From: Symsagittifera roscoffensis
Lineage: Eukaryota > Xenacoelomorpha > Acoela > Convolutidae
DNA: 64,000 nt
Direction: 5' to 3'
NCBI RefSeq assembly: GCF_963678635.1
Contig: NC_087062.1
Span: 16,171,789 to 16,235,788 of the forward strand
In this document: one piece after another, positions 22,931-35,444 of the stretch
Layout: each line of letters begins with the position of its first letter
Numbering within the stretch: the stretch's first letter is position 1
Translations under genes and position numbers: made by a program
Notes under the pieces: generated by a model
What the model saw: only the letters and a program-made list of their open reading frames with translations
Told to the model about the DNA's origin: nothing
The model's database searches: none

Positions 22931-25636
22931 GGTTTGAACAAAAATGCTGATGAAGAACGGAAATGATAGAAAAAAAAACTAGAAATAGAAAATTACGCGC
23001 ATTTATTATTCCAAATTAGCAGTTTTTGAACCAGCTTAACTTCACAAAAAGCGAGTGAACATGAAGCTTTCGTAATTTTTTGCTCAATATTTTCCGTGAG
23101 AATTAAAAAATCCCTAAAATCTTTTAATGGTTAAAAAATTTGCCCTTTGACTAGTCCCAATTATATTGCGTACTAATTATCACAAATAAAAAAATTTCAA
23201 ATCTCCAGAACTTCATTAAATATGATATCAGGTGTATTATCTATTTTGTTTCAAATCAACGAACCAACATCTTCCTCGGGGTAATATTTTTTTTCTGAAA
23301 CTAATATCAGGATTGCCTAAATAAATATGAATACCAAAAATATACATGGCGCTTTTTTTTTAAGTCAGAAAACGTCGTGTTCTGCCAATAGCTTCATGGC
23401 ACTATCGAAATAACGTCTATGGCCATGAAATATTCTGTTCCGGATTGAACTCCATAGACCAAAAATGCTATCATTCAATTCCATAATATTTAACTCAATG
23501 AAAAATACCAGCCAAACAAAAGTAATTTATTTTGCTGAAATTGTCAATGGTTTTTTTTCGTGTTTTGGCATAAAAACGGGTGTATCGTAAATAAAAAAGA
23601 AAATTATTTTTCAAAAAAGCTTACAAATTCCATTTTAAGTAGTTTCAAAATAGCCTAAAAAATTTTGTGTGCATAACGTAATCTTGGAAACACTGAGTTT
23701 GTATTTCTTCTACTTCCCTGGTTACCGTGGATAACTTGTTTCAAAAACGTTTAAAGCACCTATTTATTTTGTATGGCATGTGTATAAATCTTTTGATCAA
23801 TGCCTGATTAGTTAAAAATTCCAAAGTTTTAAATGATCAATTATCAATTTGGTATTTTCATAATTTTAATTGTGTAGGACAATTTTAAGCAAATATAGGT
23901 TCTTTCCAATAAATTGTGAACGCTAGGCTGTCAATATTTTGGCGACTCTAATTTTCAGTAAACCAAGGTCTTTGTCAATTGTAACAAATTTTTTTAATTA
24001 TGGAAAAAAGCTAGCAAAACATTACGATGCCTAACTGTGCACTAAATTTGCGCACAATTTTTTGTCTTCAAGTTTCTGGAATCCAGACAAGTCATTACAC
24101 ACGCAAAAATTTGCCTGAGCGATCAAAGAAAACGCAAAACAGTGAAAATCAAGAAGAGCATCCTTAGTGCGGAAATTGCGTGCAATCCACAGAATAAGCA
24201 TTTGGGCCTCGTAATATACAATTTCCAGGTATGAAAAATGCATCACTTATAGACTTTTCTTGCGTTTTTCTGTACTTATCGAATTGAATGAAACGTGTAT
24301 GATTAGCATTTTTGTTAAGCCCGGGGCTATTATTCCTCTGATTTTTCCTCTAAAGTTTTTCTGTAGAGATCGCGTTTCAATGTTTTTGTTTCAAACTAGT
24401 GATGGCCCGTTTAACCAAGGACTTAGGACTAATTTTCAAAATTTTGAGTAATTTTGAATTTTTTACCATTAAGTTACCTTTTTGGTGTACAAGCAACCTT
24501 ATGATTAGCTTTTATATTAGGTGCATAATGGTGCCCGCTAAAAAGATTCTAGAGATGGCGGAGAATGAAGGGCTAGGAGGTTTGTGCAAGGTGTAAGTTG
24601 CGTTTTTCTCATTTTCTTCCTTAGTAGAACTTAATTTTTTTCTTCTCCAAAATTTGAGTGAGCAAAAAAGCATATCAAGCACAGTTGTAAAATTTGAAAT
24701 AAATGTAATTCAAATGTTTTTTATTGTTAACTTTTGCGTTTTGAACCAGCAACCGGCTGATCTCTTACATTTCTTTGCTTTTCTCGTCCTCTTTCAGAGA
24801 TCTTTCTCATGATTATCTTTGCGATAAGCAAGGGTATTGCATTCAGGTACTAGATTTTTTCACGTAAGTAACTTTGTTCACAGGACCTACTTTAAAACTC
24901 ATTCATATCTTTGTCCTCGTTGCAAATCCTATTCATCTTTGATGCAAATATTGAGCATGTTTTGAGTTCGTTAGTAAGTTTTATATCCGTCCTGATCGAT
25001 TTTTGCTTTTTCTGCTGGTTGTAATTTTTCCAACTCGATTTGTTTCTTTATTTTCATTTTCATTTGTTTTTGTCTTTTTTTCGGCCTATTTTACATCAGC
25101 TTAGTGGCCTTATTTTGGACCGTTTGATATCAGAAAGGCTTAAACTTGTTTTCGGATGGTAATTTGGTAAACTTTATTTGGATGCTAATTTTGGATTCTA
25201 CGACCTGGGCATGTTTTCAATGATATCTTTGTACATTTTGATAGCTCTAAATACTTGTATAGTTATAGAATTTCAATATTATTATTTTTGGCTGATGCTT
25301 TTTCGGATTTATTGGTGTCGATTAAGCTCTCGGTTTTGTTTCCTAACTGTGTATACCACCTCGCGCCGCTCAGTAAAAATATGGCACTCGTGGATAAAAT
25401 ATGGGTAGTACGTGTTTCTTATCAATTTTATTATGCCTAATTATTTCGGTTGATTTTCATTTTATTGGCTGCCGGCGTTAATTCCGTTGGTTTATATATC
25501 AAATAAAGTGTTTCTTCCAATTTTTTGATTTTGTCTATAAAATAGCTAAATTTCTGGCGCTAAATTTTCAAATGCTCAAATTCAACTCCATTTGAAGTTC
25601 TAAAATTATCAAAAATTTAAACATGAAGTTAACGTA

Positions 25637-25858
25637 TGTTGTGATTGCATCTTATTTTGCATTTATTGCAAACCTTATTTAGCTTATTAGATTAGATAAC
25701 AGGTCTCTCTTATATGACCTTCATTGGCCATTCTCTCCGACGGAGAAAATGATCTCTCATTGTTTTAATGTTTTAACTTACCGACTAATTCACTTTAATT
25801 CTTATTCTTTTTAATAGTTTTAGCTTAGAATTAGCTACAAAAAAGTAACATTTTATCA
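25637..25858 (+). repeat. Element 1 5' LTR
   Basis: 222 bp, TGTTGTGATTGC to ATTTTATCA. It differs from the 3' LTR at a T/AT indel near 25687, one A/G change in the GACGGAGA block and two changes near 25832 and 25843. The terminal A is also the first base of the Gag ATG. Confidence 0.92.
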
Positions 25859-28800
25859 TGGCGCAGTCAAATAATGAATCTAATGTGAGAGGAATACCTT
25901 CATTTTGGCAAAACCATACTGTAGGTCCCCCCATTCCCTGGGAAGATTGGAGCGATCTGTTTCACTTAGCTATAATTGCTAAAGAGAATATAGACATGGA
26001 AAACTTACTAAATCCTTCGGAGAGACATCACCCTCAACCTCCAAATTTGGAAAATCCGACGGACGGTGAAACAGATAACCAAAGACGCTCGAGAATGGAG
26101 AGAAACACCCAAGAACAAAGAAGATATGACGAAGAGGAATCAGCCTCGGTCAAATCTGAATCCAAGAAATTCAATGGAATGCGACTAAAAGAAGCTGATA
26201 AAAAACTACGATCAGTTCTATATCTAGCACTGGGAAACAAAGGAAAAAGGATTTTCGGACAAAAATTTACCAAGGTGAAAATCTTACAAATCTCTTTTAA
26301 AGAATTTTGGGACTACCTACCGATCGCTTTCGTAAGAAAGACAAATGTCACATTTGAACGACATAAACTGCTAAACCGAAAACAACGGGATAGTGAATTG
26401 CTTGAACAATTTAGGGGTGCCTTAGCAGAAATGGCAAAAAAGTGCGACATAACCGCAGGAGAAGAAGAGTGGATACGAGACATTTTCATTAACAATATGA
26501 AAAACTACGACATTCAAAGAAAACTGCTAACAGAAACTCTTACCCCACGAGAAGCACTAAATGTAGCACTCATAGTTGAAAATGGAATTTTAAATCACCT
26601 AAAGTTAACAAACAAATTTAAATCCACCGGATCATCCGTACATAAATTACACAACCATTTTAACGTCAAAAGAGAGCCAATTCTCAATATCGAAAAAAGC
26701 AACAACTGTATGAGGTGCGGCGGAATCTTCTCAAAAGGCCACCTAGATGTTTGCCCAGCAAAGGACTTTACCTGTACTTCCTGCAAATATAAAGGTCATT
26801 TTACCAGACTTTGTAGATCTCGCCGTAAAAATGTAAATATTGTAAATAACCAAATTGTAGATAATACAGACTTTATTCCGTCGGATACTCCGGATGTAAA
26901 TACAGACCATGTAAATAGAGATTGTTGTGGCGTCATAAGCCCATGGTCGGAATCTGGACAAAGCAAAAACGACGACTTTTCTGTATTAAACGTAACTACG
27001 ATTTTTGATGAAGATCGAAAAGAATTGAAGAAAATATTGAATATTGGCCGCGGAAAAGAAAATCAAGTAATTTTAAATATCCAAGTGGATTCAGCTAGCC
27101 CGGTCAGCTTCAAGAAAAACGTGTTACACGAATTGAAACTACGAGACCCTTACTTGAAAATCTATCCGGTGGATAAAGCAACCAAGGACCTTTTCTGTGG
27201 ATTCACGGATAACGCCATAAACATTTCTGGAAAGGTGAAACTTTCGATCTTCTCAAACGGCTGGTCAGACAACGACTGTCATTTTTTTTTGCCCGAAGGA
27301 CACGAGAGAAATATCTTAGGAAATGACAATCTACCGAAAGTGGGGATAGAAGTCTCACAGAAATACTTCTCGCATTTCCAGACTAACAAGCAGTGTAAGT
27401 CAATAAATTCCATCTCTCAAACAGACAAAGATAGGGAAATTCTAAACATATCAAAAACATTCAAAAATTTATTCCTTCGGATTGGAAAAATTAAAAACCA
27501 GATAAAAATCACCCATTTTCATGAACCCCTAAAACCAATCCAACTAAAAGAAAGACGAGTTCCCCTACACTTATTGGATTCTGTTAAGACAGAACTCAAC
27601 AGATTAAAAGACGAGGGACATATTAAAAAACTAGAAAACTGTGACGAAGATCGTTTTATCAGTCCAATAGTCATTACTTGCAAAAAAGACAAATCCATCA
27701 AGTTAGCTTCGGATTCAAAGTTTATAAATAAACAAAACTACAAGAACAAATACCAAATGTCGAACATCCACGAAGTGGTAGACAACGTCGCAGCGCAAAT
27801 TGCTAATTATTCCGTTGCATTAGATAAATATACTAGCAGTCAATGCAATTTTAGTATCGTGGGCGGTGATATTACGGGTACTTGCCAATTTTTAACCGGC
27901 TTTTACGGACTAGGTGTTATGCCAAACGAATTTTAAAGAGTGATGGATTCTACGTTAGGTTCTATCCCTTTTACCAACTGTTACCTAGATGACATTTTAA
28001 TCGCTTCCAAAGGAACATTTTTAGACCACAAGAACATTGTGTTAAAATTTTATCGACTCTGGACGAATATAACTTCGCGGTCAAATGGTCAAAATGTAAA
28101 TTCTTTCAAAAAGAAATAGAATGGTTGGGATTCAAAATCTCAAAAACAGTAATCATACCTCTATTCGGCAAATCGAAAGCAATAAAGGACTTACCTGTTC
28201 CAAAGAACTTGAAAGAATTAAGATCATTTTTCGGATCTATAAATCAATACATCAAGTTTGTCCCAAATTTAGCCTCTCTAGGAAGCCCACTTCGACCGCT
28301 TCTTAATAAGAAATCGATCCTCCAATGGAACGACGACCATACGAAAGCGTTTGAGAAAATTAAACAAGAAATTGTAAATCTAACAGAGAATACCCACTTT
28401 GATGTAAAACGCAACACTAGAATAAAAACGGACGCGTCGCTCAATGGTTTGGGAGCTTCCCTCGAACAACTCTATGGGAAAGACTGGAAAACAGTTTCTT
28501 TTGCCTTTCGTTTTTTAAACCCACGCGAGTCAAAATATTCTACGAATGAGCTCGAATTGTTGGGGGTCGTATGGGCTGTCGAGCACTATAAAAACTACCT
28601 TTACGGATCGGAATTCGAAATAATTACTCACCACAAAGCTTTATTCTCCGCTTTCTCATCAAATCACGGAAATAAAGCATATCATAGTAGATTAACAAGA
28701 TGGGTGGACAGATTGTTACCTTTTAATTTTACAATCAAACATCTAGCAGGAAAGGATATGGGCTTCACGGACCTTATTTCTAGGATTCCATCTGGAAAAG

Positions 28801-30208
28801 CCCTCCAAATATCTCATTATGACAAAGAATATTTAGTGGCAAAAATTAATAAGATTAACAAATCAATTAATTCGTCGGAGAAACAAAGAATTACCTGCTC
28901 AGCCATTGGTTCAAATTTGGAAAATTCCGATTACGCAAAAATACGTAATTACTTAATAGCGTCAGTACTAAAACTAATCAACTCGACTTTCCCAATTTGT
29001 TCATCTAAACACAATAGAACTGAATTTTGTACTTCAAAATGTATTCCAACCGATTATTCAAACACGAACCCAATAATTATCTCTATTTCTAATTCCGCAT
29101 TTTTTTACTTCTTAATTCTTAATTGTAAATTATTTAACTCGCCTGTAGATAAAAAAATTGTAGATACTGTGAATATGAATAATAATTATATTGTAATTAA
29201 TCACTCTACTTCCGGTATTTCAGTAGATTTAGATTCCTCGCTGTTACCTGACCACGCTAATCTTGTTAAAAATACCGTGAAAACTTGAAGTTGCCGGATC
29301 GACCCTTGGACTTGAACATCCTCTTTAACGCCAAGTTGGTTGCCCTTTTAACAGAAGACGATCCTATGTTGAACCCAATAGTCAAAGCACTTCAAAACAA
29401 TGTGGAGAAGATTAATGCAAATTCCCCTTACTTTAAACACTTCACCAGAGATTTACACGAATCCAACGGATTGCTATACATGGACGGTAAACTAGCTATA
29501 CCTTTTACCCTGAGAAGCGAGATGATGAAGACTCTCCATGAAACCCATCCAGGTCAATTCGGAATGAAGTATTTGGCCCAATACATCTGGTGGCCTCATA
29601 TTAACAGCCAAATTTACTTTCATGGCATAAACTGCTCAGAATGCACATCGGCGGGTAAGAATTTGAAAACTGTTATCCCAAATTCACAAACCAATGAACT
29701 TCCTCCATTGTTGGAACCAAACGAAGAACCTAACTTAGACTTCGCTGGATCCTTGGATTCCTATTGGGGGTCAAACAAATATATTTTACTTTGCATTGAG
29801 AGATTTTCCAAATTTCCGTCGGCAAAAATTACGTCTTCTACTTCTGCAAAAACAGTTATCGAATTTTTATAGGATTATATGTTTTTACATGGTATACCGT
29901 ATTCAATAAGGGTAGACCACGCGACTTGCTTTACAATCCAAGATTTTAAATTATTCTGTGATTCGATCAATATTTAAATAATATTTTGTACAGTGGGTGA
30001 CCATCGTTCCAACGGATTAGTCGAAAAATTGGTACACACTGTAAAAATTCAACTGCTTGCTATTTCACAAGAACATCAAAAATGTACACTGCAAAACGCC
30101 GTCTCCAAGATTATCTGGAATTTACGTTCATCTTACCAATCCAAAATCAAAAGTTCTCCATTTGAAATTCATTATAACAGAAACCAAATACAAATTGAAA
30201 ACAATTAG
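25858..30208 (+). pseudogene. Element 1 gag-pol polyprotein, disrupted
   Basis: The first open frame 25858-27936 (692 codons) carries Gag, a zinc-knuckle pair (Cys284 and Cys287, then CTSCKYKGHFTRLC), a protease region with D411-S-A in place of the usual D-T/S-G, and the start of RT. Compared with element 2, the RT motif A region is degenerate (ALDKYTSSQ against TIDLRYAYSQ) and about ten residues after it are missing. CAA to TAA at 27934 stops the frame. The YLDDILIAS catalytic box follows in the same frame, then a frameshift near 28040 moves to the frame 28125-29288 with RNase H (KTDAS, ELELL, but THHK where element 2 has TDHQ). Integrase occupies 29285-29872 and 29993-30208 with its HHCC finger and LDFAG, separated by two stops. 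Confidence 0.9.
25859..25868 (+). promoter_or_regulatory. Element 1 primer-binding site
   Basis: TGGCGCAGTC directly follows the LTR end CA. TGG complements the CCA end of a tRNA. The extended match TGGCGCAG is the kind used with tRNA-Ser in insect 17.6/297-type elements (recalled family knowledge). Its first two bases complete the Gag start codon. Confidence 0.75.
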
Positions 30209-30255
30209 CTTCTGGTAAACCTTCCTTTGGAATTTTAGACAAAGGGAAATATATA

Positions 30256-31622
30256 TTGTCTAAAGAACCGGCAAAGGACTGGAATTCGTACGACAGACTC
30301 GAGGAAGGATACAAGGACGACTTGGTAGCGAAAAAGAACCAAACACCGATCGAAAAGGGCTATAACACCGACTACGCCTCATCCTCAAAAATCAAGTCCG
30401 ATAGAATACCAATCCAAAGCCCCTTTAAAGGTAAAATCCTTCGGAAAAACAAACGGTAACATCAATCGAGACTGTTTCTATAAGTAACTAAACAAAAGAA
30501 TCATAAATTCGTCTACTTCGACGGTAGAATTATCCGACGGAAAAATAATACGAAAGTCAGACATTGCGATTCCTAAATCTACCTCGAATAAAATCAGACC
30601 CTTTATAGGAAATTTTTCATTCCCTTATTTCCCTAATCCTAAAATGTTGAAGTAGGTCAGAAGCAGGAGGGTTCGAGACGAAAACCAAAACCGAAAAAAC
30701 CGATGCCTAGGACTCGCAAACAAGTGGAACTGGTCCCATCCGACAACCTGACAAGGACAAGCGTGTCGATGACATCTTACAAACCAATCAGAAGATAAAC
30801 TCGCCGCTCAAAGAAGTCGTCAACCCCCCCCCCCCCCCCCAGGTTACCTAGCTTCTGATGAATCCATGCTAATTCCTTCGGATATTTCGGATACTAGTGA
30901 ATGGGAATGGATAGCGGGCGGTTTCCCTTGTAGAGATGTAGCCAGAGAGCGTTTTATTTCCGACTCACGCACGACCCATATTCCAAATGGAATTGGCCCT
31001 AATTCTAGCGTAACCAATAATGATATAAAATCTGAGGTTTTAGAAGTGTTCAATATGCATTATCCCCGCTAACCGAACCTCTAATGCACTGGATCAGAAG
31101 ACCACAACTCAGAGGGAGGAAAAAACCACCATCAAGCCACGGGAACTTCAGGACGATTGTAATCCAACGGAATTGGGCTCATTAACAGATTTCCCGGTTC
31201 ATGAGATAGTAGATTCCGCTGACGATTGCACTTCGACTCTCGACCCTACCAACAAACCTGGTAAAGTTCCTCCCACCATCCGACACTCTAGTAGAAATTT
31301 TGGTCCACCAAATTTTTACGGTCAAAGATATTTTATAGATGCCGTAGATAGATCTCAAGAAACCTCTGGCTCGGCAGTTAACCCCATCGTGATAGAAATA
31401 GACGATAACACCACTCATGATGCGGACAATATTGTGGCTCCGGCGGAGTTGATCCTAATTGACTCAGATTCACCATCTCCCGAACAAACCTCCACATCTT
31501 CAACTGATGAATCGCTAAGGATGGCAGTAGATAATTTCGGAGAACATTCAGAACTAGATAGTGAACTTTTTAATGCCGAACTTGAAAACTTTTTAAATGA
31601 GTATAGAAGCTGTAAACAATAA
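30256..31622 (+). pseudogene. Element 1 3' ORF remnant
   Basis: Three open pieces (30256-30459, 30866-31072 and 31173-31622) lie in different frames, with a C17 homopolymer at 30824-30840 between the first two. The last, 149 codons, is acidic and Ser/Thr-rich. It contains RHSSRNFGPP, a post-integrase type of motif, and two short hydrophobic-acidic patches, VIEIDDN and LILIDSDS, that resemble SUMO-interacting motifs. It occupies the position of element 2's 3' ORF, which has a similar IEISSSD patch. I do not recognise a family. No envelope-like features are seen. Confidence 0.6.
30824..30840 (+). repeat. C17 homopolymer
   Basis: Seventeen consecutive C inside element 1, in an otherwise AT-rich window. 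Similar long G/C runs occur at 33582-33606 and 42010-42029. Confidence 0.95.
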
Positions 31623-32116
31623 TCATAATACCTATTTCTTTCTCGAGTACCTTCCACTTCACACACCGGTGCTAAACTGTATTTCAACAATTTTGAGTTG
31701 GAAGACCTAGCGTGCATAACTGTTAGGAACTCATCAATCCCTCGGAGTACTTATTCGTATATTTGCTCATCGCATTCCGCCTTCATAAAATCCATATCAG
31801 CCAATTTATCTAACTCCCGCGACCTGACACTTTTCCACCTATTAAACTGCGGTGATATTTTCGTTTGGATTTTCAACCCCTTACTTATCTTTTAGATCTT
31901 ATCCGTTGGATACCGGATAACCTTAACCTCAAATCATTAGTGTATTACTTAGTGCTAGTGTTGGTGCTTTAGCTAATTTTTCTTTACTTATTCAGTAGTG
32001 CAAAAAAATCTTTTTTCTCTGTCACCAAAAGGGGGAGAAAGGACTCAGTCTCAGTTATTTCGTATTTTGTATTTTACTTACCGGGCACTAATTAAAATTT
32101 TTCCTGCTTAAAGGAA

Positions 32117-32339
32117 TGTTGTGATTGCATCTTATTTTGCATTTATTGCAAACCTTATTTAGCTTAATTAGATTAGATAACAGGTCTCTCTTATATGACC
32201 TTCATTGGCCATTCTCTCCGACGGAGAGAATGATCTCTCATTGTTTTAATGTTTTAACTTACCGACTAATTCACTTTAATTCTTATTCTTTTTAATAGTT
32301 TTAACTTAGAATTAGCTACAACAAAGTAACATTTTATCA
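32117..32339 (+). repeat. Element 1 3' LTR
   Basis: 223 bp, same ends as the 5' LTR, one base longer. The upstream stretch CTGCTTAAAGGAA (about 32105-32116) is the likely but weak polypurine tract. The LTR end lies 90 bp from the poly(A) signal of the convergent minus-strand gene. Confidence 0.92.
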
Positions 32340-32428
32340 ACGTTCGATTTTTTTTTTCGTTTTTCAGTATCTTTTTAGGGTAACATCGTTACACATTTGT
32401 AAAAGTCCTAAAACCCCATATTTATGTT

Positions 32429-32434
32429 TTTATT
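32429..32434 (-). promoter_or_regulatory. Poly(A) signal of the membrane protein gene
   Basis: AATAAA on the minus strand, about 77 nt after the stop codon at 32511. It lies between the gene and the element 1 LTR, so the gene's 3' end seems to be intact despite the insertion. Confidence 0.65.
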
Positions 32435-32510
32435 TCAAATCGATAAAATATAGTATCGAAAAATGTACTCTATCATAAATCAATTTCGCATCGCAACTAA
32501 ATTGCGCAGC

Positions 32511-33128
32511 TTATTTATCAGATTTGCGGCATGTGACGAAGACACAGCAAGCACACATCGCGATAGAGAGCACTCCGACACAGGCGTAGAAGAGGATGAG
32601 ATCGGCCTTGGATGGGAACTGGATGTGGATGTCCAGCTCACCCCACAAGTCTTTGATCTCCTGTCTCGGCTCTTCCAGCTCATCCCAGAGGCTCTCGAGG
32701 TGTTCCTATGAGCATATAGAACATTGAATTACCGTGAGTGAAAGCAATGAACAAATTTTCGATCTTGCTCTCAACTTTTTATTCAAGTTCTTAAAATCAA
32801 AATGGAACAGTGGATTTGTTCACATTATCGAGACGTGACTTGAAAATTATAAAAACGCTGTGGGTTCCTTTGCAGTATTTCTGAAATGTAATTACCCTGG
32901 CATAGATTCCTTTCAATAAGTTACCACTGCTTCAGGAATCCGTCAACAATGGCGAGGAATCCCGGTCATTGCAACGTAATGTTTTACCTGAGCCGAATCC
33001 AACAGATCCGTTTCGTTCTGAGCTGCGACTTCGGGGGTGGTGCTGGATGCACTGATGTTGGAAGTAGAAGCAAAAGCGACCAAGCTAAGAGAAAGAAGCA
33101 CAAACATTGGCAAGTAGTGAGGAAACAT
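32511..33128 (-). CDS. Small type I membrane protein, two exons
   Basis: On the minus strand exon 1 is 33128-32988 (ATG at 33128) and exon 2 is 32705-32511 (TAA). The intron 32987-32706 has GT-AG ends and sits in phase 0. The predicted product has 111 residues. It begins with a signal peptide (FVLLSLSLVAFAS, about residues 9-21). A short Ser/Thr-rich, acidic luminal part follows with two N-glycosylation sequons (NIS, NET), then a region rich in charged residues and Trp (SLWDELEEPRQEIKDLWGEL). Near the C-terminus there is one membrane span (LILFYACVGVLSIAMCACC), then a short basic tail ending TCRKSDK. The cluster of cysteines at the membrane border could be palmitoylated (inference). I do not recognise the family. 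An additional small exon in the intron cannot be excluded. Confidence 0.7.
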
Positions 33129-33581
33129 TTTAAGCTTTAATTTTGTTTGGGATGATTTGACAAACTATAGAAGGATACGGAAGTTTCAGACTTAGATATT
33201 AATTAGCTGATCGAAATAAAAATGACTTCTCTCATTGGATATTTCTATACAGTGACATTTGGTATTTTGATGTGAAATTAGTTTTTTTTCTTTTTAGAGA
33301 TATTTCTGGAGACGGCATTTGTTAATTAATTAGAATGATAAACATAGGACTGAATTCTTGGGTGGGGCAAAACGAACTCCAACAAAAATATTCGTCTCCT
33401 TTAATAAAAAACACACAATTTAGTTAAACGACAGATTAGTATGCGGCAAGTGGCAAAGTATTTGGGAAAATGCGTGAAAAAAATAGAACAAAATATGTGG
33501 GGGCCAACCATGCAAATATCTAGAGCGAAACTAAGAGGGACAAATTGTGCAACTAATTTCAAAAAGGGGCGAAGTGAATGA

Positions 33582-33606
33582 GGGGGGGGGGGGGGGGGGG
33601 GGGGGG
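33582..33606 (+). repeat. G25 homopolymer
   Basis: Twenty-five consecutive G in AT-rich intergenic DNA. It can form G-quadruplex-like structure (known for G runs). Its length in the assembly is likely approximate. Confidence 0.95.
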
Positions 33607-35444
33607 AGAATGTCACGAAACAAAAAATAAAGGCAGAACCTTTTTAGTAAATTTCCAAAAATTAACATAATACCAAAAAAAGCACGACAGGTTGTCAGAA
33701 TCTCCAGAAGTTTCCTCGAATAATTAATGACTAGACTTATGAGATTCTGCTGCCCTTGTTTAACTTCATCGATATCTCAAAAGAGTAACGGGTTTTTTTT
33801 TCAGAATACTCAACTTTTTGGGTATTTTTAACTTTTTTTTCTGATTAAATCATAGAATAATATAATCAAATCAGTGCTCAGAAGTGCTTTTATTTGTTTT
33901 TTTTTGCTAATCTTACTTTTTAATCTCAGAAAGCACACTTTCGTCAGCAGCGAATCAGATGATACGAAAAAGCGTTATAAAAATAAGCATAAAAACAAAA
34001 TTGCCAGAGATTGGTATAGTAATGAAAAAGATTAATTTGCAATTATTACCACAAACTCACACCTGATAGCTCTCGTAAATGATTGTAATAACTCGATTAG
34101 CACTCGTCTCTGTTTTTGTTTGGGAAATTTAATTTCCAAACTGAACATTTCCAATCAATTACATCCCATATTTCCCTACTTTTCCTACTTGTTACTCGTC
34201 TTTTTAATACGCCACTAAGTTGTAATATTCTGTAATGATCCACATAAAATCATGAGAATAAGGGAGAATTTAATTTGGAACTTGACTTTTTCACTGATTG
34301 TTTTAGTCATCAGGTGTTCTGAACTTTTTTTGGAAAATTACCTTTAAAATTTAATTGACTTAACCGCTCTTAAAATAAACAAAATGAAGCAGCCATTAAA
34401 AAATCCGCTTATTTTGCTCAGAATTAATTTAAAATTTAGATCACTAATCATTTTACTAATTATTCAACAGCTTTTGTGGAAAACTTTGAGTCGATAATTA
34501 AAAATTGCTGTTCTATGAGTTGGCCGAACTCGTGGCGACATAACGTATAAATAATGAGCCCAAAGGAGGGAGATCTCAAAAGGTTATAATTTATAAAAAG
34601 TTATAATTGGTTAATCTGAAAATGCGCCGGCGCAGCAGAGAGCTCTGTTGTCTAGACCTCATTAGAATCTGAACAATATCCTCTAAATGTCCTCTTAATT
34701 TGGATAACAAAAACAAAACAGTTCAAGATCACCTTTTTCTGAGATTGTAAAGACTGAAGCCCTTTTAAGGCCTCTTGAAGACACAGTTCCATATTTTTCA
34801 AAAACCTCTGATGAATATTCTGATATTGGAAAATAAGGGGCAGTTCAGATAACGATCACGGCCGATTGAGGGCAAAAATGGGGGAATTTTTCCCAATTAA
34901 ACTCGATAAGGAGCGGAAGAGTTGAAGTCTTTGGATTATTGCATAAATCATTTATTTTCCTTGTAGATTAAAATCTAAGTCAGCTACAATTATACTTTTT
35001 AAATGGCAATAATGATTCAATCAAATGTAATGTATCTTTTTCTGAAACTTTTTGAACATCGCGGCATACCATTGAGGCTCATCCCACCATTTCCTCGAAA
35101 GAAGGAACTTTCTATTCGAGTTTTTCTTCTGAACTGACTTTTTATACCTTTTGAAAGCTGGGTTTGTGTTTATAGCGAGGTGTGATATTAAAGCATTTCA
35201 ACTGAGCTGGGTTCCGAAATAAACATTAAAAAATCTTATGTCGCGATATTTTTTGGCTTTTTTTCTGATGAACTTCATTCAATATTATCGCCCTTTCTTC
35301 AGGGAATATTAAAAAATTAACGATTCTTATTTACAGTAAACCTAAAACGGCATAGCTATTATTTGGGTTATTTGCAAAAAATCCTTGTTGTTAAGGATGA
35401 TGAATAAATTGTCAAAAATTTTGTCGAAATTTTTTAGTTCCACC

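Larger units (their letters stand above)
19211..25631. other. Intergenic region with family B repeats
   Basis: No gene is recognised. Open frames are short and AT-driven. Family B copies occupy about 20735-22930. Positions 24829-24890 carry the GGGTATTGCA end motif seen at 227, 7074 and 46697. Positions 22930-24600 show no repeat or coding signal that I can support. Confidence 0.55.
25637..32339 (+). mobile_element. Element 1: decayed Ty3/gypsy-type LTR retrotransposon
   Basis: Two LTRs (25637-25858 and 32117-32339) bound a 6.3-kb interior encoding Gag, protease, RT, RNase H and integrase in Ty3/gypsy order. The flanks are ACGTA (25632-25636) and ACGTT (32340-32344), a 5-bp target duplication with one later change. 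The LTRs differ by three substitutions and a one-base indel. The coding region has a nonsense codon at 27934, a frameshift near 28040, a frame change at about 29285, further stops near 29870 and 29977, and a C17 run at 30824-30840, so it is not autonomous. It is related to element 2 across Gag, RT and integrase. Confidence 0.95.

Noticed and set aside
25637-32339. Idea that element 1 was already broken when it inserted, because its coding region has many lesions while its LTRs are about 98% identical
   Set aside because: A rough estimate shows no conflict: four differences between 222-bp LTRs imply about 50-60 changes over the 6.3-kb interior since insertion, enough to give several stops and indels. 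Decay after insertion is sufficient.
32463-32711. Plus-strand 82-codon ORF
   Set aside because: It is the shadow of minus-strand exon 2 of the membrane protein gene, which has splice sites, a membrane span and a poly(A) signal.
34540-34560. TATA-like sequence (TATAAATA) as a promoter
   Set aside because: No gene starts downstream, and such strings are common in AT-rich DNA.
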